Source: an uncultured Bryobacterales bacterium (GTDB taxonomy: Bacteria; Acidobacteriota; Terriglobia; Bryobacterales; UBA6623). Taken from it: a DNA stretch of 64,000 nucleotides. Where the stretch lies: positions 2,184,435-2,248,434 of the forward strand of contig OY282420.1 in the NCBI GenBank assembly GCA_958295955.1, read 5' to 3'. The position numbers and the translations under genes were made by a program. Below are positions 9,029 through 18,628 of this stretch, one piece after another. Position 1 is the first letter of the stretch; each line of letters begins with the position of its first letter. The notes under the pieces are model-generated. The model worked only from the letters and a program-made list of their open reading frames with translations, did not search any database and was not told the origin of the DNA.

Positions 9029-10636
9029 ATGCGGCGTTTGACCTTGGCTTTTCTTGCGGCGGCGGCGGTATTGGGCGCGCAGCGCTTCCATACCGCGGTC
9101 GGAGTTACCGAGCGGGGCAGCCCTATCCGCGCCGCGGTCGCTTGGGAGGCTTTGCAGTTCGAATTGCCGAAGCCCGCCGTGCTGTTGGTCGGCGGACTGG
9201 ACGGCTCTCGAAAATCTACCGATGTCGTCAACGCATTTTTGCGCGGCGGTCTCGCCGGGGAAGACTTCGCCGTTTCCGCAATTCCCAACGCATTGCCCGA
9301 CGGTCTTTCGTCGCCGGCCCGCGCCGCGGTCGTCGCCGATTTTCCGCCCGAAGGGGTCGCTTACGGCGGACGGAACCCGGAAGCGCGCTATCTCCGGCGG
9401 TTCATCGGCATGCATGCGCCCGACCTGGTCGTGGAGGTTCGCGACTCGGGCGCCTCCGGCGGGTTGACGCAGGCGCCGGCGGCCGGCAACGCGCCCGCCG
9501 GAGTCGGCTCCGTATCCACGCTCGAATTCATGCTTGCGGATACGGAAGAAAACGCTGCGCAACGCCTGCTCGGCGCGATCCGCTCGGCGCTCGCGGAGTT
9601 GTCCGCCGTCCGCCGGCCGTCCGCCGCGCGCGAGGAAATGCGCCGCCGGCTGCGGCGCGACCCGGTCGAGATTGCCGAGCAGTTGGAAACGGCATACGGA
9701 CATCGACTCGATCAGGTCGCCTACATCCCGGCGCTCGCGCTGATAGGGCGCTTGCGCCTCGACGACCTTACCGCATCGCGCAGCCGTCTGGCGGACGTGG
9801 AAAAAATCGCCGCGCCGTATCTGTCGGGAACGCCGACGATGGGCGAGCGCGTCTCGGGCAGCATCCTCTCCGGACATCTCCTGTTCGCCGATCTGTACGA
9901 GTACACGGGCAAGCCTGCGTATCTCGACTTGGTGCGCCGGGCGGCGGACTTGGGGTTCAACGCCGATGGGTCGCCGAGACGCTCCATGCCGTTCCACAAC
10001 GAGATGAGCGATGCGGTCTTCATGGGCTGCGCCATCCTTGCCCGCGCGGGCCGGCTGACGGGAGAAGCGCGCTATTTTCGGATGGCGCTGCGGCACCTGC
10101 GTTTCATGCAGGCTCTGGACCTGCGGGAAGACGGCCTGTACCGCCACTCGCCGCTCGATGAGGCGGCTTGGGGCCGCGGCAACGGTTTTCCGGCGTTGGG
10201 ACTGGCGCTGGCGCTGTCCGACTGGCCGGAGGATCGGCCGGATCGAAAAATGCCGCTCGCCGCCTTCCGCGAGCATATGGCGGCGCTTGTCCGCCGGCAG
10301 GACGAAACCGGCGCCTGGCATCAGGTGATCGACCGTGTCGAGAGTTACCGCGAGTTCACGGCGACGGCGATGATCGGTTTCGCGCTCACGCGGGGGTTGC
10401 GGCGCGGCTGGCTGGACCGCCGGGAGTTCGAATCGGCGGCCGATCGGGCGTGGTATGCGCTGAAAACCAGGATTGCCCCGGACGCTTCGCTTGTCGATGT
10501 CTGCCGCAGCACCGGCAAGCAGCCGAGCTTGCGGGCGTACTTCGACCGCGAGGCGATTCTGGGGCGGGACGACCGCGGCGGAGCGATGGCGCTGCTGGCG
10601 GCGACCGAACGCGCCTACTGGCAGCGGGAGCGGTAG
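9029..10636 (+). CDS. Secreted GH105/GH88-type hydrolase with N-terminal peptidase-M14-like domain
   Basis: The 535-residue protein has a signal peptide (RRLTLAFLAAAAVLGA). The C-terminal about 300 residues match the GH105/YteR (unsaturated rhamnogalacturonyl hydrolase) fold: MPFHNEMSDAVFMGCAIL holds the catalytic-type Asp, then AWGRGNGFPALGLALAL, ETGAWHQVID, ESYREFTATAMIGFAL, and VDVCRSTGKQ. Residues about 20-190 resemble a zinc carboxypeptidase (M14) start, GVTERGSPIRA followed by AVLLVGGLDGSRKS, but the HxxE zinc ligands are replaced, so this half is probably inactive. GH29 lies directly upstream; the pair suggests breakdown of fucose- and uronate-containing plant or microbial polysaccharide. 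The GH105 call is firm; the N-terminal call is tentative. Confidence 0.8.
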   Translation: MRRLTLAFLAAAAVLGAQRFHTAVGVTERGSPIRAAVAWEALQFELPKPAVLLVGGLDGSRKSTDVVNAFLRGGLAGEDFAVSAIPNALPDGLSSPARAAVVADFPPEGVAYGGRNPEARYLRRFIGMHAPDLVVEVRDSGASGGLTQAPAAGNAPAGVGSVSTLEFMLADTEENAAQRLLGAIRSALAELSAVRRPSAAREEMRRRLRRDPVEIAEQLETAYGHRLDQVAYIPALALIGRLRLDDLTASRSRLADVEKIAAPYLSGTPTMGERVSGSILSGHLLFADLYEYTGKPAYLDLVRRAADLGFNADGSPRRSMPFHNEMSDAVFMGCAILARAGRLTGEARYFRMALRHLRFMQALDLREDGLYRHSPLDEAAWGRGNGFPALGLALALSDWPEDRPDRKMPLAAFREHMAALVRRQDETGAWHQVIDRVESYREFTATAMIGFALTRGLRRGWLDRREFESAADRAWYALKTRIAPDASLVDVCRSTGKQPSLRAYFDREAILGRDDRGGAMALLAATERAYWQRER

Positions 10637-10648
10637 CCCGCGGCATCG

Positions 10649-11662
10649 TTACTCAAGGGCGGCGGGCAGCCCGCCGCCGGCGCGCGAGCGTTTCATCGCC
10701 AGCGCCATGCGCACGGCTTCGGCCGAGTCCTCCGGGCGGCAGATGTCGGGCGGGCGTCCTGTCGCGCAGGCATCGACGAAAGCCTGTAGCTCGGCAACGA
10801 ATCCATCGCCGGCGGGCAAAGCGGCATCCACCTGCTTGCCGTCGGCGCGGTGCAGCCGCAAACCGGATTGCTGCGAGGTGAAATCCAGCGTTCCGCCATC
10901 GCAAACGATCGTGAATTCCATCGAAAAGGGATAGCTTTCGGCATGGCGCCAGCCTCCGCTGACGATCACCGGGACGCCGTTGCCGTAGTCCAGTTGCGCC
11001 TCTACGAAGTCGATGCCGCCGGCGAGATCTTCGTAGCCGACGGCGCGAATCGCTTGCGGCGCGCCGAACAGATGTTGGCAGAAATCGAAATCGTGGATCA
11101 GCAAATCCATCGCGCCGCCGCCGCTGCGCGCGGGGTCCTGGAGCCAGCGGCCCCACGCCGGAGCGGCGCATTTCCGCCGAAATTCCGCCGCCCGTATCGG
11201 CCCCAATTCGCCGGACAGAGCCAGTTTGCGCGCCGCCGCGTACTCCGGGAAGAAGCGCAGCACCTGCGCGACCATCAAAACGCGTCCGGCTTTCTTTGCG
11301 GCCGCGATCATGGCGCCGCAATCCCCCGCCGTCAGCGCCATGGGTTTTTCGACCAGGACGTGCTTGCCGGCCGCCAACGCCTGAAGCGCCAGCGGCGCGT
11401 GGAGATGCGTGGGCGTGCAGAGGTCGACGGCCTCGACGTCCGGATCGGCGATCAACTCGCCGGCCGCCGCATAGCGCGCCGCAGCGGAGAAATCGTAGTT
11501 GCCGCCGCCGCGGTCGAGATTGCCGCCGACGGCCGAGAGGTCGCCGCTGAGTTTTTGGGGATCGGAGCTCGCTACGGCGGCCAACTCGAAGCCCGCCACC
11601 TTTTGGTAGGCCTCGAGATGCGTGCTGCCCATGAACCCCAGCCCCACTACGCCGATTCTCAT
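10649..11662 (-). CDS. Gfo/Idh/MocA-family oxidoreductase
   Basis: This is an NAD(P)-dependent sugar or inositol dehydrogenase-type protein of 337 residues, cytosolic. The Rossmann motif VGLGFMGSTHLEAYQ is at the N-terminus, followed by the signature HVLVEKPMALT (catalytic-type Lys in EKP) and LLIHDFDFCQHLFG, which supplies the Asp/His region. The ATG at 11662 is chosen because GGAGGG lies 8 nt upstream; an in-frame extension to 11701 is unlikely. It is convergent with the GH29-GH105 genes and may handle a released sugar, but its substrate cannot be read from sequence. The stop lies 13 bp from the GH105 stop. Confidence 0.9.
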   Translation of the reverse strand: MRIGVVGLGFMGSTHLEAYQKVAGFELAAVASSDPQKLSGDLSAVGGNLDRGGGNYDFSAAARYAAAGELIADPDVEAVDLCTPTHLHAPLALQALAAGKHVLVEKPMALTAGDCGAMIAAAKKAGRVLMVAQVLRFFPEYAAARKLALSGELGPIRAAEFRRKCAAPAWGRWLQDPARSGGGAMDLLIHDFDFCQHLFGAPQAIRAVGYEDLAGGIDFVEAQLDYGNGVPVIVSGGWRHAESYPFSMEFTIVCDGGTLDFTSQQSGLRLHRADGKQVDAALPAGDGFVAELQAFVDACATGRPPDICRPEDSAEAVRMALAMKRSRAGGGLPAALE

Positions 11663-11697
11663 TTGCGCTCCCTCCTGCTTGCGCTCAATACAATCGT

Positions 11698-13266
11698 TCA
11701 CTCGGCAGCCGTGCGTTCCTCGCGCGGCGGCGGCGCGGTAACGATCGTCGCCGCGATGCGGTCGATCAGGCTGCGCACGTACGAGGTGGAGATGCCGAAA
11801 TTATTTGCATAGATCGAAAACGCGAACGCGCGTTCGTCGGCCGCGGCGGCGTAGCCCGAGAGCGCGGTGACGTGCGACATGGTGCCGGTCTTGGCCAGGA
11901 TGCGGCCCCGCGCGGGCGTGCGGGAAAAGCGCCAATCGAGCGTGCCGTCGCGGCCGGCGACGGGCAGGCTGTCGAGGTAGGTCTTGCGGTCCGGCGAGTT
12001 CCACATGTAGGCCAGCAGCTTCACCGTGCCGCTCGGAGTGACCAGGTTGTGCCGCGAGAGCCCCGATCCGTCGCGCAGATAGTATTCGCCCGGAGCAAGG
12101 CCCGCTTCCTTGAGAAAATCGCGGAGCTCTTCAACCGTCGACCGGATGCCGGCGATGTTGCGCTCGTGCAGCGCGGCTTCGCGCAGCAGCATTTCCGCAT
12201 GCAGGTTCTGGCTCTCTTTGTTGACGATGCGGATCGCTTCCTTCAACGGCGGCGAGGCGCGCGCGGCGAAGACTGACTTGTACGGCTTGGTCTTGCGCGG
12301 CGAGGCGCGGGAGATGAGATTGTGCGCGCGGTCGGGGAACAGGTGCTCGGAGCGGGTGGTGCCGCTGATTTCGATACCGAAGGCTTCGAGTTCCTTGCGC
12401 AGCGCGGCCGCGGCGTAACGCGCCGGGTCGCCGGCGGCCAGCTTGAACGACCGCCCGCGCGAGCGCAGGGAAATTCCGCCGAACACCACCAGCTCGGACG
12501 GGGCGGAGCCGCGCCGAATGTCGAGTCCGGCGGCCACGGTGCGGGCGGCCGCGGTCGCCGTCCGGTTGGCGATGGAGAAATAGGCGACCGGCGGCGTGCT
12601 GCGCACCCGCGCCGCTCTGCCCGCCGCGCCGCCGGGCGTCACGTGTACCGCGATCAGGTTGTCGTTGAACGCCAGGGCGCTCACCGGGCTGCCGTAGTTC
12701 AAAAGCGTGTCTGCGTACGACCAGCCGGGAGGATACGGCTCCCAGACGTAGCGGGAATCGTCGCCTACGATGTCGCCCCGCACCTTGCGCAAACCCGCTT
12801 CGTAGATTTGCCGCGCCAGGTTTTTCATCGGCGCCATTCTGTCCGCGCCGTATTCGCGCCGCCGGTCGTAAGGGACGATCCGCGCCGAAAGATTCGGATC
12901 GCCCCCGCCGACGAGCCGCAGGTCGCCGTCGAGCACCCCGTTTTCATCCGGCTGCGCAGCGGATACTACAGTTGTCGTGAAGCGATAATCGGCCCCCAGG
13001 CGGCGCAGAGCCAGCGCCGTCGAAAACAGCTTGGCGTTGGAGGCGGGCAGAAAGAGCTTGTCGGCGTTGTGCTCGAAAACGGTTTCCCCGGCGCGCAGAT
13101 CGACGACCTCGATGCCCCAGAACGCCCGCCGCGCCGACGGCCGCTCGAGAATCGCCTCGATCTGGTCCGCAATGGCCGCTTGCCGCGATGCGGACGCCTG
13201 AGCTCCTACAAGAGTAGGAGCTGGAATCGCCGCGGCGATCAGCGCAATCGTGCCTACAATCCGCAA
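11698..13266 (-). CDS. dacB: D-alanyl-D-alanine carboxypeptidase/endopeptidase, PBP4 type
   Basis: PBP4-type enzymes trim or cleave peptidoglycan cross-links in the periplasm. The 522-residue protein has a signal peptide (about 1-23) and all three penicillin-binding motifs: SxxK as SNAK at Ser76-Lys79 within FLPASNAKLFS, the SxN-type motif in YYLRDGSGLSRHN, and KTG in ILAKTGTMSHV. Length and the large domain inserted between SxxK and SxN fit class C PBP4. No ATG is available; the TTG at 13266 gives a proper signal peptide and starts 11 nt after the hemB stop, so it is probably cotranscribed with hemB. Confidence 0.9.
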   Translation of the reverse strand: MRIVGTIALIAAAIPAPTLVGAQASASRQAAIADQIEAILERPSARRAFWGIEVVDLRAGETVFEHNADKLFLPASNAKLFSTALALRRLGADYRFTTTVVSAAQPDENGVLDGDLRLVGGGDPNLSARIVPYDRRREYGADRMAPMKNLARQIYEAGLRKVRGDIVGDDSRYVWEPYPPGWSYADTLLNYGSPVSALAFNDNLIAVHVTPGGAAGRAARVRSTPPVAYFSIANRTATAAARTVAAGLDIRRGSAPSELVVFGGISLRSRGRSFKLAAGDPARYAAAALRKELEAFGIEISGTTRSEHLFPDRAHNLISRASPRKTKPYKSVFAARASPPLKEAIRIVNKESQNLHAEMLLREAALHERNIAGIRSTVEELRDFLKEAGLAPGEYYLRDGSGLSRHNLVTPSGTVKLLAYMWNSPDRKTYLDSLPVAGRDGTLDWRFSRTPARGRILAKTGTMSHVTALSGYAAAADERAFAFSIYANNFGISTSYVRSLIDRIAATIVTAPPPREERTAAE

Positions 13267-13277
13267 CGCGATGGACT

Positions 13278-14249
13278 CTAGTTTAACAGGCGGGCCGCCT
13301 GCTTGGAAAAGTACGTGAGGATCAAGTCTGCCCCGGCGCGCTTGATCGACGTGAGGCTCTCGAGCACGGCGGCCTTTTCGTCGAGCCAGCCGTTGCGCGC
13401 GGCGGCCGCGATCATCGCAAATTCGCCGCTGACCTGATACGCGGCGGTGGGGACGTTGAATTCCGTCTTGGCGCGGTGGAGCACGTCCAGATAGGGCATG
13501 GCGGGCTTCACCATGATCAGATCGGCGCCCTCTTCGATGTCGGCGGCGATTTCCTTGACCGCCTCCCGCTGGTTCGCCGGATCCATCTGATAGGAGCGGC
13601 GGTCGCCGAACCGGGGCGCCGAATCGGCGGCGTCGCGGAACGGTCCGTAGAACGCGGATGCATACTTGGCGGCGTAAGCGAGGATCGGGGTCTTTTCGTA
13701 TCCGTGCACATCCAGAGTGGAGCGGATGGCCGCTACCCGGCCGTCCATCATGTCCGACGGCGCGATGATGTCGGCGCCCGCCCGGGCCTGCGACAGCGCG
13801 GTTTTCGAGAGCAACTCCAGGCTGCGGTCGTTGTCCACGTCCCCCTCGACGACTTGCCCGCAGTGGCCGTGGTCGGTGTACTCGCACATGCAGGTGTCGG
13901 CGATGACCAGCAGGTTCGCGACCTCGCGCTTGACGGCGCGGACGGCTTCTTGAACGATGCCGCGCTCGTCGAATCCGCCCGAGCCGACAGCGTCTTTACG
14001 GGGCGGAATGCCGAACAGGATCACTCCGGGAATGCCCAGCGCAGCGGTCTCCCGGCATTCTTCGACCAGGTTGTCGATCGAAAGGTTGAAGTTGCCGGGC
14101 ATCGACGGAATTTCTCGCCGCACGTTTTCTCCCGGACAAACGAACAGCGGGGAGATCAGGTCCGGCGGCGAGAGCCGCGTTTCCCGCACGGCTTCGCGCA
14201 GGAGAGCGGAATAGCGGAGACGCCGCGGGCGGTGCGCCGGGAACGCCAT
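13278..14249 (-). CDS. hemB: Porphobilinogen synthase (delta-aminolevulinic acid dehydratase)
   Basis: HemB condenses two 5-aminolevulinate molecules into porphobilinogen in heme synthesis. The 323-residue protein has the usual length. It shows the zinc-binding cysteines in [14 protein letters not shown], the Schiff-base Lys region [16 protein letters not shown], and the second catalytic Lys in [11 protein letters not shown]. The ATG at 14249 ([14 protein letters not shown]) is preferred; TACAAT on the minus strand (14261-14256) ends 6 nt before it. dacB follows 11 nt downstream. yebC starts divergently about 140 bp away. Confidence 0.97.
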   Translation of the reverse strand: MAFPAHRPRRLRYSALLREAVRETRLSPPDLISPLFVCPGENVRREIPSMPGNFNLSIDNLVEECRETAALGIPGVILFGIPPRKDAVGSGGFDERGIVQEAVRAVKREVANLLVIADTCMCEYTDHGHCGQVVEGDVDNDRSLELLSKTALSQARAGADIIAPSDMMDGRVAAIRSTLDVHGYEKTPILAYAAKYASAFYGPFRDAADSAPRFGDRRSYQMDPANQREAVKEIAADIEEGADLIMVKPAMPYLDVLHRAKTEFNVPTAAYQVSGEFAMIAAAARNGWLDEKAAVLESLTSIKRAGADLILTYFSKQAARLLN

Positions 14250-14389
14250 GGGCCTATTGTAGCCGCCCGGCAAGAGATCGACGGCGTCCGATTCTGTTAC
14301 CCTGAAGTGGATTCGCGGGTAGGCGCCGTTCCGCGCTGCGGGCAGGGCGGAAGCGTATGCGCGCCGCGTGAGGGAGCAATTGAGACGAG
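14250..14389. promoter_or_regulatory. Divergent promoter region hemB / yebC
   Basis: This 140-bp divergent gap holds TACAAT (minus, 14261-14256) so close to the hemB ATG that the transcript would start at or near the start codon. On the yebC side no strong -10/-35 pair stands out; GTGAGGGAGCAATTGAGACGAG (part, before 14390) supplies a GAGGGAG ribosome-site candidate with longer-than-usual spacing. Confidence 0.4.
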
Positions 14390-15139
14390 ATGTCCGGTCA
14401 CTCGAAATGGGCGACGATCAAACACAAAAAGGCCGCTACGGACGCCAAGCGCGGCAAGGTTTTTACGCGCCTCATTCGCGAGATACAGATCGCCGCGCGT
14501 GAAGGCGACCCCGACCCCGAGGCCAACCCGCGGCTGCGCACCGCGGTTGCGGCGGCGAAGGCCCAATCCATGCCCGCGGACAATATCAAGCGGGCGATTT
14601 TACGCGGCAGCGGCCAACTTGAAGGAGAAACCCTCGAAGAGATCACCTACGAGGGGTACGCGCCGGCGGGAGTCGCGGTGTTCATTGAGGTGGTCACGGA
14701 CAACCGCAAGCGCACGGTGGCCGAGTTGCGCCACATATTCTCGAAAAACGGCGGAAATTTGGGCGAGTCCGGCAGTGTCGCCTGGATTTTCAGCAAGCAG
14801 AGCCTGATCGTGGTCAACCGCTCGCAGGCCGAGGAAGAGCAGTTGATGGAGTTGGCGCTGGGCGCCGGAGCGGAAGATCTCAAGGAGGAAGGAGAGCATT
14901 GGGAAGTCTATTCTTCTCCCGAAGCGCATGCCGACGTTCTCGCCGCCCTGGAAGCTGCCGGCATTCCGCCCGCGTCCGCCGCCGTGACGCGCATTCCCTC
15001 GAGCACGGTGAAGGTGGAGGGCAAGCAGGCCGGATCGGTGATTCGCATGATTGAAAAACTCGAAGAGCAAGACGACGTGCAAGACGTCTTCGCCAATTTC
15101 GATATCGAAGAGAGCGAGTTGGAAGCGCTCGCGACCTGA
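14390..15139 (+). CDS. yebC: YebC/PmpR-family protein
   Basis: This is a widespread cytosolic family, described as a transcriptional regulator and more recently as an aid to ribosomes at difficult proline motifs. The 249-residue protein has the full family length and the hallmark start [20 protein letters not shown]. It continues with [15 protein letters not shown], then PADNIKRAI, and [23 protein letters not shown]. The C-terminus carries [26 protein letters not shown] (conserved VxNxxD-like end, [11 protein letters not shown]). ruvC follows after 8 bp, the classical yebC-ruvC arrangement. Confidence 0.97.
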   Translation: MSGHSKWATIKHKKAATDAKRGKVFTRLIREIQIAAREGDPDPEANPRLRTAVAAAKAQSMPADNIKRAILRGSGQLEGETLEEITYEGYAPAGVAVFIEVVTDNRKRTVAELRHIFSKNGGNLGESGSVAWIFSKQSLIVVNRSQAEEEQLMELALGAGAEDLKEEGEHWEVYSSPEAHADVLAALEAAGIPPASAAVTRIPSSTVKVEGKQAGSVIRMIEKLEEQDDVQDVFANFDIEESELEALAT

Positions 15140-15147
15140 GGCCGAAG

Positions 15148-15642
15148 TTGCGCATTCTGGGCATCGACTGCGGGTCGGAAGCTACCGGCTTCGGCGTGAT
15201 CGAAAGCGACGGCCGCAGCCACCGTTCCATCGCCTACGGCGTAATCCGCACGAAGACGCAGGAGCAGTTTCCGCAAAGACTGCGCAGCATCGCGGACGGG
15301 CTGGACCGCGTGCTCTGCGAGCACCGCCCGCAAGAGGTTGCAGTGGAAGGCGTGTTCCATGCCTTCAATGCAAGGACGGCGCTCAAGCTGGCGCACGTCC
15401 GCGGCGTTGCGCTGCTGAGCGGCGCCCGCGCCGGTTTGCCTGTCGCCGAGTACTCGCCTTTGGAAATCAAGGCCGGCGTCGTGGGCTACGGCCGGGCCGA
15501 TAAAGGCCAGGTGCGCATGATGGTGCAATCGCTGCTGGGCCTGCGGGAAACGGTGAGTCCGCACGATGCGTCCGATGCTCTGGCGGCGGCGATCTGCCAT
15601 GCGCACGCCGTTGCCGCCCGCGGGGGAGGGCTGCAGGTTTGA
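15148..15642 (+). CDS. ruvC: Crossover junction endodeoxyribonuclease RuvC
   Basis: RuvC resolves Holliday junctions with the RuvAB motor. The 164-residue product has the RNase-H-like acidic residues: Asp in [14 protein letters not shown], Glu in [12 protein letters not shown], and the C-terminal [14 protein letters not shown]. The start is a TTG at 15148, giving [10 protein letters not shown]; no alternative start lies between it and the yebC stop at 15139. It probably shares the yebC transcript. ruvA and ruvB are not in the window. Confidence 0.95.
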   Translation: MRILGIDCGSEATGFGVIESDGRSHRSIAYGVIRTKTQEQFPQRLRSIADGLDRVLCEHRPQEVAVEGVFHAFNARTALKLAHVRGVALLSGARAGLPVAEYSPLEIKAGVVGYGRADKGQVRMMVQSLLGLRETVSPHDASDALAAAICHAHAVAARGGGLQV

Positions 15643-16256
15643 TTTTGCGCCGGCTTGTCTTGTTGACCGCATGCGCCGCCGTCGTGTCTGCGCAAGACAG
15701 GATTGTCTTTTCCAGGGTCTTCCCCGGTTCCGTGCCGGAGAGTTTCGAGGCATCGGTCGACCGCGAAGGGCGCGTCATCTATACGGAACCCGACGAGGAG
15801 CCCGTCGAGTTCCAACTCGACGGCAAAGAGACGGCGCAGCGCTTCGACCAGGCCGAGGCGCTGGATTTCTTCGCCGGGAACCTGGCGAGCGATCGGAAAA
15901 AGGTTGCCTCGAGCGGAAGCAAGGTTTTGCGCTACGAGGCGGACGGCGGCGTCAAAGGCGAAGCGGCGTTCGATTATTCCGAGGATGAGGTAGTGCGCGA
16001 TTTGGCCGGCTGGTTCGTGAAATTGGCCGAAACGCAGCAGCACTTGTTCGAGCTCGAACGGGTTGTGCGCTTCGACCGCTTGGGCATCAACCAGACGCTG
16101 ATTCTTCTGGAAAACGCTTTCGAGCACGAACGGATCATTGCCCCCGAGCGGTTCGTTCCGATTCTGACCAAGATTACCTTGCAGAAAAACGTTGTGCATA
16201 TTGCCCGCGCGCGGGCCGCGGGGCTGCTGGAACGGATTGCGGCGCGGAAGTCTTAG
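15639..16256 (+). CDS. Secreted hypothetical protein
   Basis: This 205-residue protein starts at a TTG (15639) that overlaps the ruvC stop by four bases (TTGA), indicating translational coupling. Residues 1 to about 19 ([18 protein letters not shown]) form a Sec signal peptide ending AxA-Q. The mature part is acidic: [20 protein letters not shown], then a beta-like segment [20 protein letters not shown], and a helical C-terminus. No named family was recognized. Its stop overlaps the convergent parB stop by three bases (16253-16256), so the two mRNAs are antisense at their ends. Confidence 0.72.
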   Translation: MILRRLVLLTACAAVVSAQDRIVFSRVFPGSVPESFEASVDREGRVIYTEPDEEPVEFQLDGKETAQRFDQAEALDFFAGNLASDRKKVASSGSKVLRYEADGGVKGEAAFDYSEDEVVRDLAGWFVKLAETQQHLFELERVVRFDRLGINQTLILLENAFEHERIIAPERFVPILTKITLQKNVVHIARARAAGLLERIAARKS

Positions 16257-17164
16257 TCCGCCTCGCCGACGATCAGGTCGTAAATGCGGTCGAGGTCGTC
16301 TTGCGTCCCGTAGAAGATCTTGATGTATCCGCTTTTGCCGCGCTTGCGCTGCTGAATCGCCACGGGCGTTCCGAGAGAGCGTTCGAGCTTGTCGATGGCG
16401 GCGGCCACATTGGGGTCGGCCGCGGGTTTCTTTTTGGGCGGCGGCGGATTGGCTTTCTCGCGGGCCAGCCGTTCCACTTCGCGGACCGAAAGTTTTTGCT
16501 TGACGGCGCGGTCGGCCAGCGCGAGCTGAGCGCCGCGGTCTTCGAGCGACAGTAGCGCGCGCGCGTGTCCCATTTGCAGGCTGCCCCGGCGCAGCAGGTC
16601 CTGGATTTCGCCGGGCAGGTTCAGCAGCCGCAGGTGGTTGGTGATGTTCGTCCGGCTCTTGCCCGTTCGCGCCGCCAACTCCTCGTGGCTGAGAGCGAGC
16701 TCGCCAATCATCCGCTGCAAAGCCGCGGCGATCTCGAGCGGATTGAGGTCTTCGCGTTGGATATTCTCGACGAGCGCGGCCTCGAGGATTTTGTCGGGCT
16801 CGAGTTCCCTGACGATTGCCGGGACGGCGCTCAGGCCCGCAAGTTCCGCGGCTCGCCGCCGCCTTTCCCCGACGATTAGCGAATAGCGCGAACCGTTCGG
16901 GCGCACCAGGACGGGCTGCAACAGCCCGTCGGCCCGAATCGACTGGGCGAGCTCTTTCAGCGATTCCTCGTCGAACGCGGAGCGCGGCTGCAACGGGTTC
17001 GGGTCGATCGCTGCGATCGGGATGAGCGCCACTGCGTCTTCGACTGCCCTTGCCGCCGGCGCCGCTTGTCGGCCCTTGGGGTGCGCGGGGAGCAGCGCCC
17101 CCAACCCCTTGCCGAGAGCCTTGCGGCGTTTTGCGGAACTCGATTTTTCAGGCATGGAAACCAT
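16253..17164 (-). CDS. parB: Chromosome-partitioning protein ParB (CTP-dependent clamp)
   Basis: ParB loads at parS and slides along DNA as a CTP-dependent clamp, guiding origin segregation with ParA. The 303-residue protein begins with a basic tail containing KALGKGLGALLP, the ParA-stimulating segment. The CTP/parS N-domain follows: NPLQPRSAFDEESLKELAQSI, the GERRRRAAELAG arginine motif, and VENIQREDLNPLEIA. The helix-turn-helix SHEELAARTGKSRTNITNHLRLL and a C-terminal dimer domain complete it. The ATG at 17164 is 3 nt after the parA stop; an ATG at 17155 is an alternative. Confidence 0.97.
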   Translation of the reverse strand: MVSMPEKSSSAKRRKALGKGLGALLPAHPKGRQAAPAARAVEDAVALIPIAAIDPNPLQPRSAFDEESLKELAQSIRADGLLQPVLVRPNGSRYSLIVGERRRRAAELAGLSAVPAIVRELEPDKILEAALVENIQREDLNPLEIAAALQRMIGELALSHEELAARTGKSRTNITNHLRLLNLPGEIQDLLRRGSLQMGHARALLSLEDRGAQLALADRAVKQKLSVREVERLAREKANPPPPKKKPAADPNVAAAIDKLERSLGTPVAIQQRKRGKSGYIKIFYGTQDDLDRIYDLIVGEAD

Positions 17165-17167
17165 TCT

Positions 17168-17947
17168 CTATCGGCGGCGGCGGTTTGCGCTCCGGGCGAG
17201 AATCTCGCGGGCAAGATTCAAATAACTTTCGGCGCCCTTGGAACGCACATCGTACTGGAAGATCGGTTTTCCGTGGCTCGGCGCCTCGGCAAGGCGGACG
17301 TTGCGCGGAATCGCCGTTTGAAAAACATTGTCGGGAAAGAATTCGCGGAGCTCGGCGGCGACCTGCCGGGCCAGCACCGTGCGTTCGTCGTACATCGTCA
17401 GCAGCACGCCTTCGACCGCGAGCTGCGGATTCATGGTTTCTCTGACCGCCCCCATCGTGTTCATAAGAGAGGATATCCCCTCCAGCGCGAAATACTCGCA
17501 TTGGATCGGAATGAGCACCGACGCGGCGGCGACCAGAGCGTTGAGGGTGAGCAGGTCGAGAGCGGGCGGGCAGTCGAGCAGGATGTAGTCGTAGTCGCCT
17601 TCGACCGCCGACAGCCGCTCGCGGAGCCGGTATTCCCGATTTTCGGCGGAGGCGAGCTCGACGTTGGCGCCGGCCAGGTCGGGGCTTGCGGGCAGCAGCG
17701 CCAAGCCCGAAAAATCCGTCGCCACCAAAGCTTCCGCGATGTCCGCATCGGCGGCGACCACGTCGTAGAGGCTGGGTTTGCCGGAAGTCTTGTCGATGCC
17801 GAGTCCGGTAGTGCTGTTCGCCTGCGGGTCGCAGTCGACGAGCAGCACGCGGCAATCCGCGGCGGCAAGCGAGGCGGAGAGATTGATGGCGGTCGTTGTC
17901 TTGCCGACGCCGCCTTTCTGGTTGGCGATTGCGATCCGTTTGGCCAC
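17168..17947 (-). CDS. parA: Chromosome-partitioning ATPase ParA/Soj
   Basis: This Walker-type ATPase binds the nucleoid and moves ParB-parS complexes. The 259-residue protein has the deviant Walker A motif [20 protein letters not shown] near the N-terminus, [17 protein letters not shown], and [20 protein letters not shown]. The short N-terminus, with the P-loop at residues 9-17, is typical of chromosomal Soj-type proteins, not plasmid ParA with an added DNA-binding domain. The start is a GTG at 17947. It lies between rsmG and parB on the same strand, the common origin-proximal order. Confidence 0.97.
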   Translation of the reverse strand: MAKRIAIANQKGGVGKTTTAINLSASLAAADCRVLLVDCDPQANSTTGLGIDKTSGKPSLYDVVAADADIAEALVATDFSGLALLPASPDLAGANVELASAENREYRLRERLSAVEGDYDYILLDCPPALDLLTLNALVAAASVLIPIQCEYFALEGISSLMNTMGAVRETMNPQLAVEGVLLTMYDERTVLARQVAAELREFFPDNVFQTAIPRNVRLAEAPSHGKPIFQYDVRSKGAESYLNLAREILARSANRRRR

Positions 17948-18039
17948 AAGCAGGGCTTTGCTTCAGGCTAGGTTAGCGCAGAAGCGTCCGGCAACTCGGG
18001 ATATCCGCGCAACGGCCTTGCCGCCCGCTGCAAAGGGGA

Positions 18040-18071
18040 CGTTTCACATGAAACATGTTTCACGTGAAACC
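18040..18071. other. Tandem parS sites (two back-to-back 16-mers)
   Basis: The two 16-mers abut exactly: CGTTTCACATGAAACA (18040-18055) and TGTTTCACGTGAAACC (18056-18071). The bacterial parS consensus is TGTTTCACGTGAAACA; the second site differs at the last base and the first at the first base and one central base. Both are near-perfect palindromes. The rsmG stop codon TGA (18062-18060 on minus) lies inside the second site, and parA starts 93 bp away. This is the expected ParB loading site. Confidence 0.93.
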
Positions 18072-18628
18072 GATCCAGACTCTCCGGCGCTCTCCCCACG
18101 GCAAATCGATCGGGTCTTGCCACTGAAAATGGTTGCCGGGGGGGCGCTTCGTGCCCAGAATGGCGACCTGCCGGACGCGGGACTCCAAATCGCCGAACAC
18201 CTTTTCGGGGGCGACCGCCCGCATCACGGCCCACTCGGAGCGTCCCGGCCAATCGGCCAGCCGGCGAGAGACGATGGAAACGTTTTCCAAAGCCCGCGAC
18301 GCCTCGCTCAGGAAAGAGGCTTTTTTGCGCACCGCTTCGATCAGATAGAAATGTGTCTCCGGGCGCAGAATGGCCAGCGGAATGCCGGGGAAGCCCGCGC
18401 CGGAGCCCACGTCGGCCGCGTCCGTCAACGGCGGCAGCCGCTTGTGCAGAAAGAGCGATTCCCCGTAATGCCGGACCGCGGCCCCGGCGGCGTCGTGGAC
18501 GGCGGTCAGATTGATCCGGCGGCTCCAATGCGTGAGCAGCGCGTAATGCCCGGCCAGCGCCGCAAACTGGCTTTCCGTCAAATCCAGGTCCAGATCGGCA
18601 ATCACTTTTGCCAGCGCCTGCGCGAACT

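Noticed and set aside
7169-10321. 1050-codon open frame on the minus strand opposite the GH29 and GH105 genes
   Set aside because: It is antisense to two clearly recognizable enzymes and its translation is Arg/His/Ala-rich without domains; long antisense frames are expected at this G+C content.
15639-16256. Possibility that the secreted protein after ruvC is RuvA
   Set aside because: It has a signal peptide and no helix-hairpin-helix motifs; RuvA is cytosolic and very different.
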